Shown here piece by piece: positions 42,981 to 53,240 of a stretch of DNA of 53,750 nucleotides. Position 1 is the stretch's first letter. Each line of letters opens with the position of its first letter. The position numbers and the translations under genes are program-made. This DNA comes from Qipengyuania sp. (GTDB lineage: Bacteria; Pseudomonadota; Alphaproteobacteria; Sphingomonadales; Sphingomonadaceae). The stretch is taken from the NCBI GenBank assembly GCA_019745075.1, contig JAIETR010000018.1, positions 1-53,750 on the forward strand. Direction: 5' to 3'. Under the pieces are notes generated by a model. The model worked only from the letters and a program-made list of their open reading frames with translations. It was not told where the DNA came from and searched no databases.

Positions 42981-43736
42981 CTAAAAGCTGTCCTTGGCGG
43001 CGCGCAGGCGGGCGAAGGTCTCGGCTGCGCCGGCTCCGCCCCAGCGGTCCTGTAGCGCGGGCTCGTCGGCGCGCAGGAACGGGTTGGTGTCGAGTTCGCG
43101 GGCGAGGCTCATCGGCACGGTCGGCTGCCCGGCGGCGCGCTTCCTGTCGATTTCGCCGGCGTAGAGCTTCAGGAGCGCATTGTCGGGATCGGCGTGGAGC
43201 GCGAAGCGGGCGTTGGCCTGGGTGTATTCGTGCGCGCAGTAGAGCATGGTCTCGCGCGGCAACCCCTTGATGCGGCCGAGGCTGTCCCAGAACTGCTTCG
43301 GCTCGCCCTCGAACATCCGCCCGCAGCCGAGCGCGAAGAGGCTGTCCCCGACGAAGGCGACGCCGGCTTCGGGCAGATGGTAGGCGATATGCCCGTTGGT
43401 GTGGCCGGAGACGTCGATCACATGCGCCTCCCATGCGCCCAGGGCCACCGTGTCGCGGTAATCGATCACCCGGTCGATGGGCGAGATGCGCTCCACCTCG
43501 CGTGGGGCGACGATCTTCGCCCCCGTCGCGGCCACGATGGCTGCGTTCCCGCCCGCGTGGTCGGGATGCCAGTGGGTATTCCAGACCTGCGTGATCCGCC
43601 AGCCCTTCAGATCGGCCTGGCGAAGGTATTCGGCGCCATCCGGCGTGTCGATCGCCGCGGTCTCGCCGCTGTCCGGGTCGTGCAGGAGGAAGCCGTAGTT
43701 GTCGGTCAGACAGGGGAACTGGTGGATTTCGAGCAT
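42981..43736 (-). CDS. gloB: hydroxyacylglutathione hydrolase (glyoxalase II)
   Basis: A 251-residue metallo-beta-lactamase-fold enzyme with the metal motif THWHPDHAGGN (His55, His57, Asp59, His60), VIDVSGHTNGHIAYH, FVGDSLFALGCGRMFEG and YCAHEYTQANARFAL, plus the C-terminal glutathione-binding domain. It hydrolyses S-lactoylglutathione from the methylglyoxal route to D-lactate. It is a single-gene unit. The glyoxalase I-like VOC genes at 1.6-4.1 kb are far away and may be unrelated. Confidence 0.95.
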   Translation of the reverse strand: MLEIHQFPCLTDNYGFLLHDPDSGETAAIDTPDGAEYLRQADLKGWRITQVWNTHWHPDHAGGNAAIVAATGAKIVAPREVERISPIDRVIDYRDTVALGAWEAHVIDVSGHTNGHIAYHLPEAGVAFVGDSLFALGCGRMFEGEPKQFWDSLGRIKGLPRETMLYCAHEYTQANARFALHADPDNALLKLYAGEIDRKRAAGQPTVPMSLARELDTNPFLRADEPALQDRWGGAGAAETFARLRAAKDSF

Positions 43737-43769
43737 GGTGCGATCCTACCCCTAGTCCCCATCACGCGA

Positions 43770-43803
43770 AAGGCCCGCCTTCCCGGATAGGAGGGCGGGC
43801 CTT
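43770..43803. terminator. terminator hairpin after rpsA
   Basis: Stem AAGGCCCGCC / GGCGGGCCTT (10 bp) with a 14-base loop, followed on the minus strand by TCGCG rather than a long T-run. It stands between the rpsA stop and the gloB start. Confidence 0.6.
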
Positions 43804-43817
43804 ATGCTCGATCTGAT

Positions 43818-43892
43818 CCCCCGCGGAGGCGGGGGTCTCAGTCGGGGGAGCGCCATCCGGCCTGAGGTCCCCGCCTGCGCGGGGACTCAGTT
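43818..43892. repeat. diverged R1-type repeat pair downstream of rpsA
   Basis: Two hairpins, CCCCCGCGGAGGCGGGGG and GTCCCCGCCTGCGCGGGGAC, each bounded by a CTCAGT/CTGAG-like tail, in inverted order. They keep the R1 plan with a different loop (GGAG / CTGC), so they are older or a sister family. Confidence 0.7.
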
Positions 43893-43895
43893 CTA

Positions 43896-45608
<1,713 letters not shown>

Positions 45609-46023
45609 GTTAGGTTCCTTCACATTTGCTACCGGCCACCGGTTTTACCGGGGTCTTTCTCCGCTGCGGCGGGATTGCCGCCCCTCCCGGGAAGGGAAGG
45701 TTTGAAGCGGGCCAAGAGGGCCGTGTCCCCGCCGGGCCGAATGCCGCGGCGAAGGTCCGTTCTGGCTTGAGGCTGGATTGGACGGGCGGGCACATAGCGC
45801 AGGGCCCGCGAAAAGCAAGCGAAAGCCACGTGGATTCGGATCGGCGCCCACCCGCCTGTTCAGAATTCCCGGTGATTTCCTGAAGACATGGACGGGTGTT
45901 ACACGGTCAAAGGATAAAAACCTATCGGTTTGCGAGTGGGCGCCGAGCAGGGACGCGAGAGAAGGGCGTTGGTCGTCATCCACGAGCTTATGCGCTTTCA
46001 TAACGGATGTAGGAAAATGGTTT
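45609..46023. other. 415-base stretch without a recognised gene upstream of rpsA
   Basis: I find no convincing reading frame on either strand. The part nearest rpsA should hold its promoter and leader. An AT-richer patch (AAAGGATAAAAACCTATCGG) lies near 45910-45930. The open frames here lack family similarity and have no good ribosome-binding sites. Confidence 0.5.
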
Positions 46024-46219
46024 CTTACGCGGAGGCGCGGAGCGCGAAGGTGTGAGTATTCGGGGCTCTCCCGTCACCCTGGTTCAAATCCCCTCGTCAT
46101 CCCCGCGAAAGCGGGGACCCAGTAAATTCCCAAGCGAGACAGAGCCTACTGGGCCCCCGCTTTCGCGGGGGTGACGGGAGTTTTGTGTTGGCCCTGCGCG
46201 TCTCCGCGTCTCCGCGTAA
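46024..46219. repeat. nested palindromic element with R1 core between cmk and rpsA
   Basis: Three shells of inverted repeats. The outer arms are TTACGCGGAGGCGCGGAG (46019-46040 region) against CTCCGCGTCTCCGCGTAA (near 46200-46220). The middle arms are CTCCCGTCACCC against GGGTGACGGGAG. The inner part is two R1 copies (46095-46124, 46147-46175). The whole of about 196 bases could fold as one cruciform. Such nesting suggests repeated insertion of palindromes into one another, or one complex non-autonomous element. Confidence 0.7.
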
Positions 46220-46222
46220 CAA

Positions 46223-46846
46223 TCAACCGCGCCGGAAACGCTCCACGACCTCGATCGCAGCCGCGATGGCCTCGTTGCGGCCGAGCGCGCTGGTGTCCAG
46301 CACATGGGCATCCGCCGCCACGGCCAGGGGCGCGTCTTTGCGGCCGGTGTCGCGGGCATCGCGGCGCAGGATGTCGGCCTCGATCTCTTCCAGACTCACT
46401 TCGAGCCCGCGCGACTGCATTTCCTTCCAGCGGCGCTCCGCACGCGCGTGGGCGCTGGCGGTGACGAACAGCTTCACATCGGCATCGGGCGCGATCACCG
46501 TGCCGATGTCGCGCCCGTCGAGCACCGCGCCGCCGGGCTGGGTGGCAAAGGCGCGCTGGCGCTCGAACAGCGCCGCGCGCACGCTCGGGTGTATCGAAAC
46601 GCGGCTCGCCAGCCCGCCGGTTTGCTCGGAGCGGAGATGCGGATCGAGCAGCAGCGCATCGGGGAAGGCGCAGGCGGCAAGGGCATCGCCGGGATCGTCC
46701 GGATCGCCCCCGTCGAGAAACACCTGCCGCCCCACCGCGCGGTAAAGCAGCCCGGTGTCGAGCAAGGGCAGCCCGAAATGCGCCGCCAGCGCGGCGGCGA
46801 TGGTGCCCTTGCCGCTGGCTGTCGGCCCGTCGACGGCGATGATCAC
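46223..46846 (-). CDS. cmk: cytidylate kinase
   Basis: A 207-residue P-loop kinase: [59 protein letters not shown] and the lid-region RRWKEMQSRG. It phosphorylates CMP and dCMP. The start is GTG 46846, overlapping the stop of the small membrane gene (GTGA). The ribosome-binding site GGGGAGGGGGAG directly before it is the end of an R3 palindrome. aroA-(small gene)-cmk-rpsA keeps the classical order. Confidence 0.95.
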   Translation of the reverse strand: MIIAVDGPTASGKGTIAAALAAHFGLPLLDTGLLYRAVGRQVFLDGGDPDDPGDALAACAFPDALLLDPHLRSEQTGGLASRVSIHPSVRAALFERQRAFATQPGGAVLDGRDIGTVIAPDADVKLFVTASAHARAERRWKEMQSRGLEVSLEEIEADILRRDARDTGRKDAPLAVAADAHVLDTSALGRNEAIAAAIEVVERFRRG

Positions 46847-47196
46847 AACTCCCCCTCCCCTTCAGGGGAGGGGGTCGGGGGGAGGGAGCTGTCGGGGTCG
46901 GCCACGCCAGGCGGCACAGCCCCCACCCCGACCCCTCCCCTGAAGGGGAGGGGCTTTGGGGCGCGCAACGCCGCGATCAGGCCGACCAGCGCGATCAGCC
47001 CCCACACCACCTCGAGCACGAAGGCGGCGAGGTTGAAGCGGTGCCACAGCGACCACAGCAGGAGCAGCGCGCCCACGAGGTTGAGCGCGTTGAACCAGCG
47101 CTTGTCGAGAACTTCGGCGCGATTGGCGTAGATGAAGGCGATCACGAACAGCGTGCTGCCGAGGAGGCCGATGGCGTCGATATGGTCGAGTGTCAT
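46843..47196 (-). CDS. small membrane protein, CBU_0592-like, with repeat-encoded tail
   Basis: A 117-residue protein. The first 80 residues carry about three membrane helices: [40 protein letters not shown] and [20 protein letters not shown], resembling the CBU_0592 family of short membrane proteins of unknown function. The last 37 residues (from [18 protein letters not shown] to [10 protein letters not shown]) are encoded by an R3 repeat and are unlikely to be original. Its start overlaps the aroA stop (ATGA) and its ribosome-binding site is also R3. Confidence 0.75.
   Translation of the reverse strand: MTLDHIDAIGLLGSTLFVIAFIYANRAEVLDKRWFNALNLVGALLLLWSLWHRFNLAAFVLEVVWGLIALVGLIAALRAPKPLPFRGGVGVGAVPPGVADPDSSLPPTPSPEGEGEL
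46851..46955. repeat. R3 repeat inside the 3' end of the small membrane gene
   Basis: Two R3 hairpins (CTCCCCTTCAGGGGAGG at the left, CCCCTCCCCTGAAGGGGAGG at the right) with inner complementary arms GGGGGAGGGAGCTGTC / GACAGC-like and C-rich sequence. On the minus strand it encodes the C-terminal tail of the membrane protein in frame and then the Shine-Dalgarno sequence of cmk. Confidence 0.85.
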
Positions 47197-48620
47197 AAGT
47201 CCCCCTCCCCTTCTGGGGAGGGGGTCGGGGGGAGGGGGCCGTTGAAAACCTCGCGCCACTCCCCCTCTCCCAACCCTCTCCCCTGAAGGGGAGAGGGCTT
47301 TTCAGATGCACCTTCAAGCAGCGCCTCGAAAGTCGGAAAGCTCGTCGCGATGGGGCGGGTGTCGTCCACCTCCACGCCGTTGCGGCTGACGAGGCCCGCC
47401 ACCGCCATGCTCATGGCGATGCGGTGGTCGAGGTGGGTCGCGATGGGGCCACCTCCGCCCAGCGGCTCGCCGTCGGCGCCGTCGATGACGAGGCCGTCCT
47501 CGCGCTCCTCGATCCGCGCGCCGACGGCGGAGAGCGCTGTGGCCATGGCGGCGAGGCGGTCGGACTCCTTGACGCGGAGCTCATCGAGGCCGCGTGTGAC
47601 CGTGCGGCCCCGCGCCAGCGCGGCGGCGACGAAGAGCACGGGGAATTCGTCGATCATGCTGGGGGCGAGGGCGGGATCGACTTCGACGCCAGTGAGCAGG
47701 GCGTGACGGACGCGCAGGTCGGCGACCGGCTCGCCGCCGACCTCGCGGGCGTCCAGCTCCTCGATGCTCGCGCCCATCTGGCGCAGCACGGTGAAGATGC
47801 CCGCGCGCGTGGGATTGAGGCCGACGTTTTCGATTACGAGGTCGCTGCCCGGCACGATACTGGCGGCGACGGCAAAGAAGGCGGCGGAGGAGGGATCGCC
47901 GGGCACCTCGATCGTCTGCGGTGTCAGTTCGGGCTGGCCGGTGATGCGGATGATGCGCTCGCCGCCCCTGTCCTCGACTGTCAACTCGGCGCCGAAGCCG
48001 GCCAGCATCCGCTCGGTGTGGTCGCGTGTCGGCACCGGCTCGATGACGGTAGTGATGCCCGGCGTGTTGAGGCCTGCAAGCAGCACCGCGCTTTTCACCT
48101 GCGCGCTGGCGACCGGGAGGCGGTAGGTAATCGGCACCGCCGGCTCGATGCCTTCGAGCAGCAGCGGGAGCGTGCCACCGGGGCTCGGCTCGAAGCGCGC
48201 GCCCATTTGGGCGAGCGGCTCGATCGCGCGGTTCATCGGCCGGCGCGACAGGCTGGCGTCGCCGGTGAAGACCGCGGTGATCGCCTGGCTGGCGACGAGG
48301 CCCATCAGGAGCCGGGTCGAGGTGCCCGAATTGCCCATCTCCAGCGCGCCCTGGGGCTGGAGGAAGCCGCCGACTCCCACGCCATCGACAATCCAGTCCT
48401 CGCCATCGCGCGCGATGGTCGCGCCCATCAGCCGGAGCGCGGCGGCGGTCGCGAGCACGTCCTCGCCCTCGAGCAGACCCGCGATCCGGCTGCGGCCCAC
48501 CGCGAGCGCGCCGAACATCAGCGCCCGGTGGCTGATCGACTTGTCGCCCGGCACGCGGATGCGGCCGCGCAGCGGGCCCGAGGGCAGGAAACGGCGCGGG
48601 GCAGGCGTATCGGGGTGCAT
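47193..48620 (-). CDS. aroA: 3-phosphoshikimate 1-carboxyvinyltransferase (EPSP synthase) with repeat-encoded tail
   Basis: A 475-residue enzyme. [75 protein letters not shown] and [16 protein letters not shown] mark the two EPSP-synthase domains. NSGTSTRL rather than NAGTAMRP places it with class II enzymes. The body ends near [11 protein letters not shown]; the final 36 residues ([20 protein letters not shown] and [11 protein letters not shown]) come from an R3 repeat. ATG 48620 gives the usual N-terminus. It makes EPSP in the shikimate pathway and is coupled by ATGA to the next gene. Confidence 0.94.
   Translation of the reverse strand: MHPDTPAPRRFLPSGPLRGRIRVPGDKSISHRALMFGALAVGRSRIAGLLEGEDVLATAAALRLMGATIARDGEDWIVDGVGVGGFLQPQGALEMGNSGTSTRLLMGLVASQAITAVFTGDASLSRRPMNRAIEPLAQMGARFEPSPGGTLPLLLEGIEPAVPITYRLPVASAQVKSAVLLAGLNTPGITTVIEPVPTRDHTERMLAGFGAELTVEDRGGERIIRITGQPELTPQTIEVPGDPSSAAFFAVAASIVPGSDLVIENVGLNPTRAGIFTVLRQMGASIEELDAREVGGEPVADLRVRHALLTGVEVDPALAPSMIDEFPVLFVAAALARGRTVTRGLDELRVKESDRLAAMATALSAVGARIEEREDGLVIDGADGEPLGGGGPIATHLDHRIAMSMAVAGLVSRNGVEVDDTRPIATSFPTFEALLEGASEKPSPLQGRGLGEGEWREVFNGPLPPTPSPEGEGDL
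47200..47307. repeat. R3 repeat inside the 3' end of aroA
   Basis: R3 hairpins CCCCTCCCCTTCTGGGGAGG at the left and CTCTCCCCTGAAGGGGAGAG at the right around G/C-rich inner arms. It is read in frame as the aroA C-terminal tail on the minus strand and ends as GGGGAGGGGGACTT directly before the ATG of the next gene. Confidence 0.85.
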
Positions 48621-48760
48621 CGGCGGCGCGGCTTTGACAGCGGCATGGGCTTCTGGCAAGGCGCGCGCCGCTGTCGATTCCCGTCCGCCGGGATCCCATC
48701 GATACATCCACGAATTCAGGCCCCGGCGCAGGTTGCGGGCGGCACATATTGAGGAACATC

Positions 48761-49087
48761 ATGGTCAAACCCGAATGGGGCACCAAGCGCACCTGCCCCA
48801 AATGCGGCACGCGCTTTTACGATCTGAACAAGAGCGAGCCGGTCGCCTGCATCGAATGCAGCGAGACGTGGTTCCCCGAGCCGGTGCTCAAGTCGAAGCA
48901 GCCGATCCCCTTCGAGGAAGAGAAGAAGAAGAAGGAGGCCGAGCCCGACAGCGACCTGGCCGACGACGATCTGGAGGATCTCGACGTCGGCGACGACGAC
49001 GCCACGGCCGACGCCGATGTCGATCTCGACACCGACGACGATCTCGGCATCAGCAACGAGGACGACGAGAACACGCACGAGACGTGA
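48761..49087 (+). CDS. TIGR02300/FYDLN acid family protein
   Basis: A 108-residue protein from ATG 48761: MVKPEWGTKRTCPKCGTRFY with the diagnostic FYDLNKSEPVACIECSETWF, a four-Cys zinc ribbon (CPKC, CIEC). A lysine run and a long Asp/Glu-rich tail (about 45 residues) follow. Function is unknown, but the gene is conserved beside aroA and tRNA-Ala in alphaproteobacteria (family knowledge). A TTG four codons upstream is in frame but less likely. It is divergent from aroA. Confidence 0.92.
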   Translation: MVKPEWGTKRTCPKCGTRFYDLNKSEPVACIECSETWFPEPVLKSKQPIPFEEEKKKKEAEPDSDLADDDLEDLDVGDDDATADADVDLDTDDDLGISNEDDENTHET

Positions 49088-49107
49088 TGTCGTTTCTGTA
49101 GAACACT

Positions 49108-49212
49108 CCCGTTCGTGTCGAGCCCTTCGGCAGGCTCAGGATGAACTGCCGACATTCTGTCGCCAGTCGAGACACTGTGCGGGGCATCTCGACTTCGCTC
49201 GATGCGAACGGG
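49108..49212. repeat. R2 repeat pair upstream of tRNA-Ala
   Basis: A long R2 form (CCCGTTCGTGTCGAGCCC, then CTTCGGCAGGCTCAGGATGA) at the left and a short form (CATCTCGACTTCGCTCGATG) ending at 49212, in inverted order. It lies between the TIGR02300 gene and the tRNA. Confidence 0.75.
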
Positions 49213-49288
49213 GCTGCCGGGTGCGGTTGCAAAAAGCCGCTTGAGTTTTCGGGGCGCGCCTACTAGGGGGCGCGCCTTCGACTGGTTC

Positions 49289-49364
49289 GGGGCCTTAGCT
49301 CAGCTGGGAGAGCGCCTGCATGGCATGCAGGAGGTCAGCGGTTCGATCCCGCTAGGCTCCACCA
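49289..49364 (+). tRNA. tRNA-Ala (GGC)
   Basis: A full 76-base cloverleaf with encoded CCA. The acceptor is GGGGCCT / AGGCTCC, the D-arm GCTCAGCTGGGAGAGC, the anticodon stem CTGCA-TGGCATG-CAG region gives anticodon GGC, and the T-loop is GGTTCGATCCC. It decodes GCC and GCT. The position next to the TIGR02300 gene is conserved in alphaproteobacteria. Confidence 0.95.
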
Positions 49365-49623
49365 ATCGGCCGCCTTTTGCCCCGCAGTGGGCTGCAAATG
49401 GCGGGCTCGTGTGCTTCCGGTGCTCACGGCCAGTAGGCCGCTGCGCTCCGGGTCACACGATCCCACCATTTTCGCCTCCACTGCGAGCCAAAATCCGGAC
49501 GATCGGCCATCGACTACAAGTCGGATTCCGCTGACGGGATTCGCAACGCTGGCCGACGAGGTTTCGTCCGCCGGCGTTTTTCGCGTTTCGGGGATTCCGG
49601 CCCGAATAGGAGCAGAGCAGGCG
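49365..49623. other. 259-base region between tRNA-Ala and ffh without a gene
   Basis: No supported gene. A long inverted pair GTGTGCTTCCGGTGC / CGCTCCGGGTCACAC with GGCCAGTAGGCC in its loop may form a hairpin (about 49410-49460), which could end the tRNA transcript. The right part holds the ffh leader with AGGAGCAGAGC near the start codon. An open frame reading through from 49387 into ffh is not family-like before 49624. Confidence 0.5.
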
Positions 49624-51066
49624 ATGTTCGACAATCTGTCAGATCGGCTCGGCACCGTCTTCGACCGCCTGCGCGGGCGCGGCGCGCTGTCGGAGGCGGA
49701 CGTGCGCGAGGCGATGCGCGAGATCCGGATCGCGCTACTCGAGGCCGATGTGGCGCTCCCGGTGGTGCGCCGCTTCATCGATGCGGTGACCGAAAAGGCG
49801 ATCGGCCAGGACGTGCTGCGCTCGGTCACGCCGGGGCAGCAGGTCGTCAAGATCGTCAGCGACGAGCTGACCGACATGCTCGGGGGCGAGGCTTCGGAAG
49901 GCCTCGACCTCAATGCCCGCCCGCCGGTCGTGATCATGATGGTCGGCCTCCAGGGTTCGGGCAAGACCACCACCACCGCCAAGCTCGGCAAGCTGCTCAA
50001 GGAGAAGCAGGGCAAGAAAGCGCTCCTGGCCTCGCTCGACGTCAACCGTCCGGCGGCGCAGGAGCAGCTGGCGGTGCTGGGCGAGCAGATCGGCGTCGCC
50101 ACGCTGCCGATCGTCAAGGGCCAGCAGCCGGTCGATATCGCGCGCCGCGCCTTGGAAGCGGCGCGGCTCCAGAATGCCGACGTGCTGCTGCTCGACACCG
50201 CGGGCCGGCTGCATGTCGACGAAGCGCTGATGGCCGAGATGAAGGCCGTCGCCTCTGTCAGTGCGCCGACCGAGGTGCTGCTGGTGGTCGACAGCCTGAC
50301 CGGCCAGGACGCGGTCAATGTCGCGCAGAGCTTTTCGGGCGAAGTGCCGCTCACCGGCGTGATCCTCACCCGCATGGACGGCGATGCGCGCGGCGGCGCG
50401 GCGCTGTCGATGCGCTACGTCACCGGCAAGCCGATCAAGTTCGCGGGCACCGGCGAGAAGCTCGACGCGATCGAGGCTTTCGATCCCAGGCGCGTCGCCG
50501 GGCGCATCCTCGGCATGGGCGATGTCGTCAGCCTGGTCGAACGCGCCGCCGAGACGATCAAGGTCGAGGAGGCCGAGGCGCTCGCCAGGCGCATGTCGAA
50601 GGGCCAGTTCGACCTCAACGACCTTCGCACCCAGCTGCGCCAGATGCAGAGCATGGGCGGGCTCGGCATGCTCGCGGGGATGCTGCCGGGCATGAAGAAG
50701 GCCAAGCAGGCCATGGCGGCGAGCGGGATGGACGACCGCATCCTGCTCCACATGGACGCGATCATCGGCAGCATGACCGCCAAGGAGCGCGCGCGGCCGG
50801 AACTGCTCAACGCCAAGCGCAAGAAGCGCGTCGCGGCCGGCTCGGGCACCGAGGTGCAGGACGTCAACAAGCTGCTCAAGATGCACCAGGAAATGGCGCG
50901 GGCGATGAAGCAGATCAGGAAAATGGGCGGATTGAAGGGCCTCGGCGCGATGTTCGGCGGCGGGGGCGGTGGTTTCGGCGGCGGAGGCGGCGCGCCGCCT
51001 TCGCTCCCCGGCTTAGGCGGGGGCGGGATGCCCGCGGGCCTTCAGGATTTTATGAAGAACAAGTGA
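49624..51066 (+). CDS. ffh: signal recognition particle protein (SRP54)
   Basis: A 480-residue protein. The N domain helix bundle has EADVREAMREIRIALLEADV. The G domain has GLQGSGKTTTTAKLGKLLKE, LASLDVNRPAAQEQL, LLDTAGRLHVDEALM and GVILTRMDGDARGGAALSM. The Met-rich M domain has MQSMGGLGMLAGMLPGMKKA and a Gly-rich tail. It binds signal sequences and 4.5S RNA and targets ribosomes to FtsY. It is followed by rpsP after 33 bases, the conserved order. Confidence 0.96.
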   Translation: MFDNLSDRLGTVFDRLRGRGALSEADVREAMREIRIALLEADVALPVVRRFIDAVTEKAIGQDVLRSVTPGQQVVKIVSDELTDMLGGEASEGLDLNARPPVVIMMVGLQGSGKTTTTAKLGKLLKEKQGKKALLASLDVNRPAAQEQLAVLGEQIGVATLPIVKGQQPVDIARRALEAARLQNADVLLLDTAGRLHVDEALMAEMKAVASVSAPTEVLLVVDSLTGQDAVNVAQSFSGEVPLTGVILTRMDGDARGGAALSMRYVTGKPIKFAGTGEKLDAIEAFDPRRVAGRILGMGDVVSLVERAAETIKVEEAEALARRMSKGQFDLNDLRTQLRQMQSMGGLGMLAGMLPGMKKAKQAMAASGMDDRILLHMDAIIGSMTAKERARPELLNAKRKKRVAAGSGTEVQDVNKLLKMHQEMARAMKQIRKMGGLKGLGAMFGGGGGGFGGGGGAPPSLPGLGGGGMPAGLQDFMKNK

Positions 51067-51099
51067 TTTCAGTGATTTATTTCGGAAAGGTGAAATAAA

Positions 51100-51702
51100 A
51101 TGGCAGTTTCGATCCGTCTTTCGCGCGGTGGCGCCAAGAAGCGCCCCTATTACCGCATCGTTGTCGCCGACAGCCGCGCCAGCCGCGACGGCAAATATCT
51201 CGAGCAGATCGGCACCTACAACCCGCTGCTCCCCAAGGACAGCGGCGAGCGCGTCAAGCTCGACGAGGACCGCGCCCGCTATTGGCTGGGCGTCGGCGCG
51301 CAGGCGACCGACCGCGTCGCCCGCTTCCTCGACGCCGCCGGCGTCAAGGAGCGGCCTGCGCGCAACAACCCCAACAAGGCCGAGCCGGGCGAGAAAGCCA
51401 AGGAGCGCGCCGAGGAGAAGGCCGCCAAGGCCGCCGAGGCCGAGGAAGCGAAGGCCGCGGCCGCCGCGGCTCCCGCTGAAGAAGCCGTGACCGAAGAGGC
51501 CCCGGCCGAGGAAGTGGCTGTCGAGGAAGCTGTGGCCGAGGAAGTTCCGGCTGAGGACGTGACCGCTGAAGAAGCTCCGGCCGAGGAAACCGCTGCCGAA
51601 GCTCCGGCCGAGGAAGCCGCCCCTGAGGCGGTTGCCGAAGAAGCTGCCGCCGAGGAGGCTCCGGCCGCCGAGGACGCTGGCGAAGTGAAGGCCGAGGGCT
51701 GA
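51100..51702 (+). CDS. rpsP: 30S ribosomal protein S16 with long Ala/Glu-rich C-terminal extension
   Basis: A 200-residue protein. Residues 1-85 are S16 proper: [20 protein letters not shown] and [20 protein letters not shown] onward. S16 is normally 80-90 residues, or up to about 165 with alphaproteobacterial tails. From about residue 95 the chain is K/A/E-rich and then becomes an imperfect repeat of EEAPAEE/EEAVAEE units to the end. Such a tail is disordered and acidic and may face the solvent of the 30S. rimM should follow in the standard rpsP-rimM-trmD-rplS operon but is not present. Confidence 0.92.
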   Translation: MAVSIRLSRGGAKKRPYYRIVVADSRASRDGKYLEQIGTYNPLLPKDSGERVKLDEDRARYWLGVGAQATDRVARFLDAAGVKERPARNNPNKAEPGEKAKERAEEKAAKAAEAEEAKAAAAAAPAEEAVTEEAPAEEVAVEEAVAEEVPAEDVTAEEAPAEETAAEAPAEEAAPEAVAEEAAAEEAPAAEDAGEVKAEG

Positions 51703-51704
51703 TG

Positions 51705-51905
51705 CCTTCTCCCTCTCCCCTTGAGGGGAGAGGGTCGGGGAGAGGGGGCCGTGCGCCGGACTCGGGGGCGGGGCCCCCCCCCCCCCCCCCCCCCCGCCGG
51801 GGGGGGGGGGGGGGGGGGGGGGCCCCAGCGCGCCGCAGGCGCGCGTCCCAGTTCTCGGGTGTCGTACACCCCCACCCAACCCTCCCCCTCAAGGGGGAGG
51901 GCTTT
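51705..51905. repeat. R3-bounded region with C22/G24 homopolymer tract
   Basis: The outer R3-like arms are CTCTCCCCTTGAGGGGAGAG at the left and CCCTCCCCCTCAAGGGGGAG at the right. Between them C22 (51774-51795), then GCC, then G24 (51799-51822) are flanked by GGGG and CCCC, so the centre is a perfect-looking GC hairpin. Homopolymers of this length are very unusual in a chromosome and are typical of a polishing or assembly error at a hairpin. rimM should start about here. Confidence 0.8.
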
Positions 51906-51931
51906 TTGATGTGAGCGGGCGACCCTGCTCT

Positions 51932-53134
51932 TCATCGGATCCGCTTGTCGAGCTCCGGCGGCGCGCCGATGCCGGTCCGGTCGAAGGCCACGGGCGCCGG
52001 TGCGGGCGCCTTGAGCGGTCCCGGCCGCGCGCCCGCCATGCCCTTGCCCTGCTCGGGCAGGTTGAGGCTCCAGCCTTGGGTTCCGGCTGCGACATAGAGC
52101 GTGCTGGCGGGATCGCCGAGGCCGTCCCACAGCACCGGCGGCAGCGTGCCGCCAAAGGCCTGGAGCAGCATCGGCGCGCCGTCGATCTGCGGATCGTAGC
52201 CGCCGCCGTCATAGCTGTTCCGCCCGACGATCACCTGGCGCGGCAGCGGGTTGTAGGTCGTGTCGGCGAAAGCCATCGGATAGGCGATCACCATCACCGG
52301 CGCGGTGGGATTGCGCGAAAGGACATTGTCCTCGACCAGCACCTTGTCGTTGGCCATGATCAGGATGCCGGTGCCGCGCCGCACGCCGGCGACGATATTG
52401 CCCGGCGGGGCGAAGTTGGGCGTGTCGTTGGCGACCACCAGATTGTGCTCGACGATCACATTGCCGCCGCCCATCACCGGCAATGCGGGGAGGTCGAACA
52501 CGAGGATGCCGCCGGTGTTGCGGGTGGCGAAATTGCGGGCGACCAATGCGTTGCGGCTGTTCTCGATCTCGATGCCCGCCACATTGGCCTCCACCACCGA
52601 GTTCCTCACGGTAATGTTCTTCGACTGGCCGACGTAGATTCCGGCGTCGCTGGCGCCCGAAACCTGGCAGCCGTCGATCAGCACGTTTGTGCTCTCGACC
52701 GGATAGAGGCCATAGGCGCCGTTGGTCGCCCTGGGCCCGCCGGTCCAGGTGACCCGGACGCGGTAGTAGACGATATCGTCCGCGCCTTTGGACTTGACCC
52801 CGTCGCCCTTGGGGTTCTCGACCGCGAAATCGCGCAGCGTGACCTGGTCGCCGGTGACCAGCAGCCCCTCGCCCGCGCCCTGCTGACCGGTGAAGTCGAG
52901 CACGGTTGCTTCCATCCCCGCGCCCTTCACGGTCACACCTGGGACATCGAGGCTGAGGCCGTCGGTGAGCACGAAGCGCCCCGCACCCAGCTCGACCATA
53001 TCGCCCGGCTTGGCGAGGATCAGCGCCTCCTGCAGCCTCTCCTGCGCGCCTGTTCCCGCATCGACGCGGTGTGTCGCTGCCATGGCAGGAGCGCTGACTG
53101 CGGCGAGCAATGCGGCAAATGCGAAAGCCTTCAT
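51932..53134 (-). CDS. exported right-handed parallel beta-helix protein
   Basis: A 400-residue protein with signal peptide MKAFAFAALLAAVSAPAMAA. Then come QERLQEALILAKPGDMVELG and a ladder of beta-helix turns: LSLDVPGVTVKGAGMEATVL, VLIDGCQVSGASDAGIYVGQ, ITVRNSVVEANVAGIEIENS, ALVARNFATRNTGGILVFDL. This is the PbH1/NosD-like fold of surface or periplasmic polysaccharide-acting proteins (lyases, C5-epimerases), but no catalytic triad is obvious to me. It is a single-gene unit. Its position next to rpsP is unexpected and may reflect a join at the homopolymer tract. Confidence 0.85.
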   Translation of the reverse strand: MKAFAFAALLAAVSAPAMAATHRVDAGTGAQERLQEALILAKPGDMVELGAGRFVLTDGLSLDVPGVTVKGAGMEATVLDFTGQQGAGEGLLVTGDQVTLRDFAVENPKGDGVKSKGADDIVYYRVRVTWTGGPRATNGAYGLYPVESTNVLIDGCQVSGASDAGIYVGQSKNITVRNSVVEANVAGIEIENSRNALVARNFATRNTGGILVFDLPALPVMGGGNVIVEHNLVVANDTPNFAPPGNIVAGVRRGTGILIMANDKVLVEDNVLSRNPTAPVMVIAYPMAFADTTYNPLPRQVIVGRNSYDGGGYDPQIDGAPMLLQAFGGTLPPVLWDGLGDPASTLYVAAGTQGWSLNLPEQGKGMAGARPGPLKAPAPAPVAFDRTGIGAPPELDKRIR

Positions 53135-53240
53135 GGACTTCTCTCTCCTATCCGTTGCCTGTTGGCCACGTTACGCCAGGCGCCCGCCAGGCTCCGTTGT
53201 TCAGCTTCTTCCCAACCAAGCTGAACCGTAGGATGACACA

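Noticed and set aside
46095..46175. Rho-independent terminator only
   Set aside because: The R1 pair lacks a T-run and recurs elsewhere in other contexts; it is better called a repeat, though it may affect RNA ends.
45609..46222. Small genes in the rpsA-cmk gap
   Set aside because: Open frames there cross the palindromes, lack ribosome-binding sites and show no family-like sequence.
49289..49364. tRNA-Ala as attachment site of an integrated element
   Set aside because: No integrase gene and no direct repeat of the tRNA 3' end found downstream.
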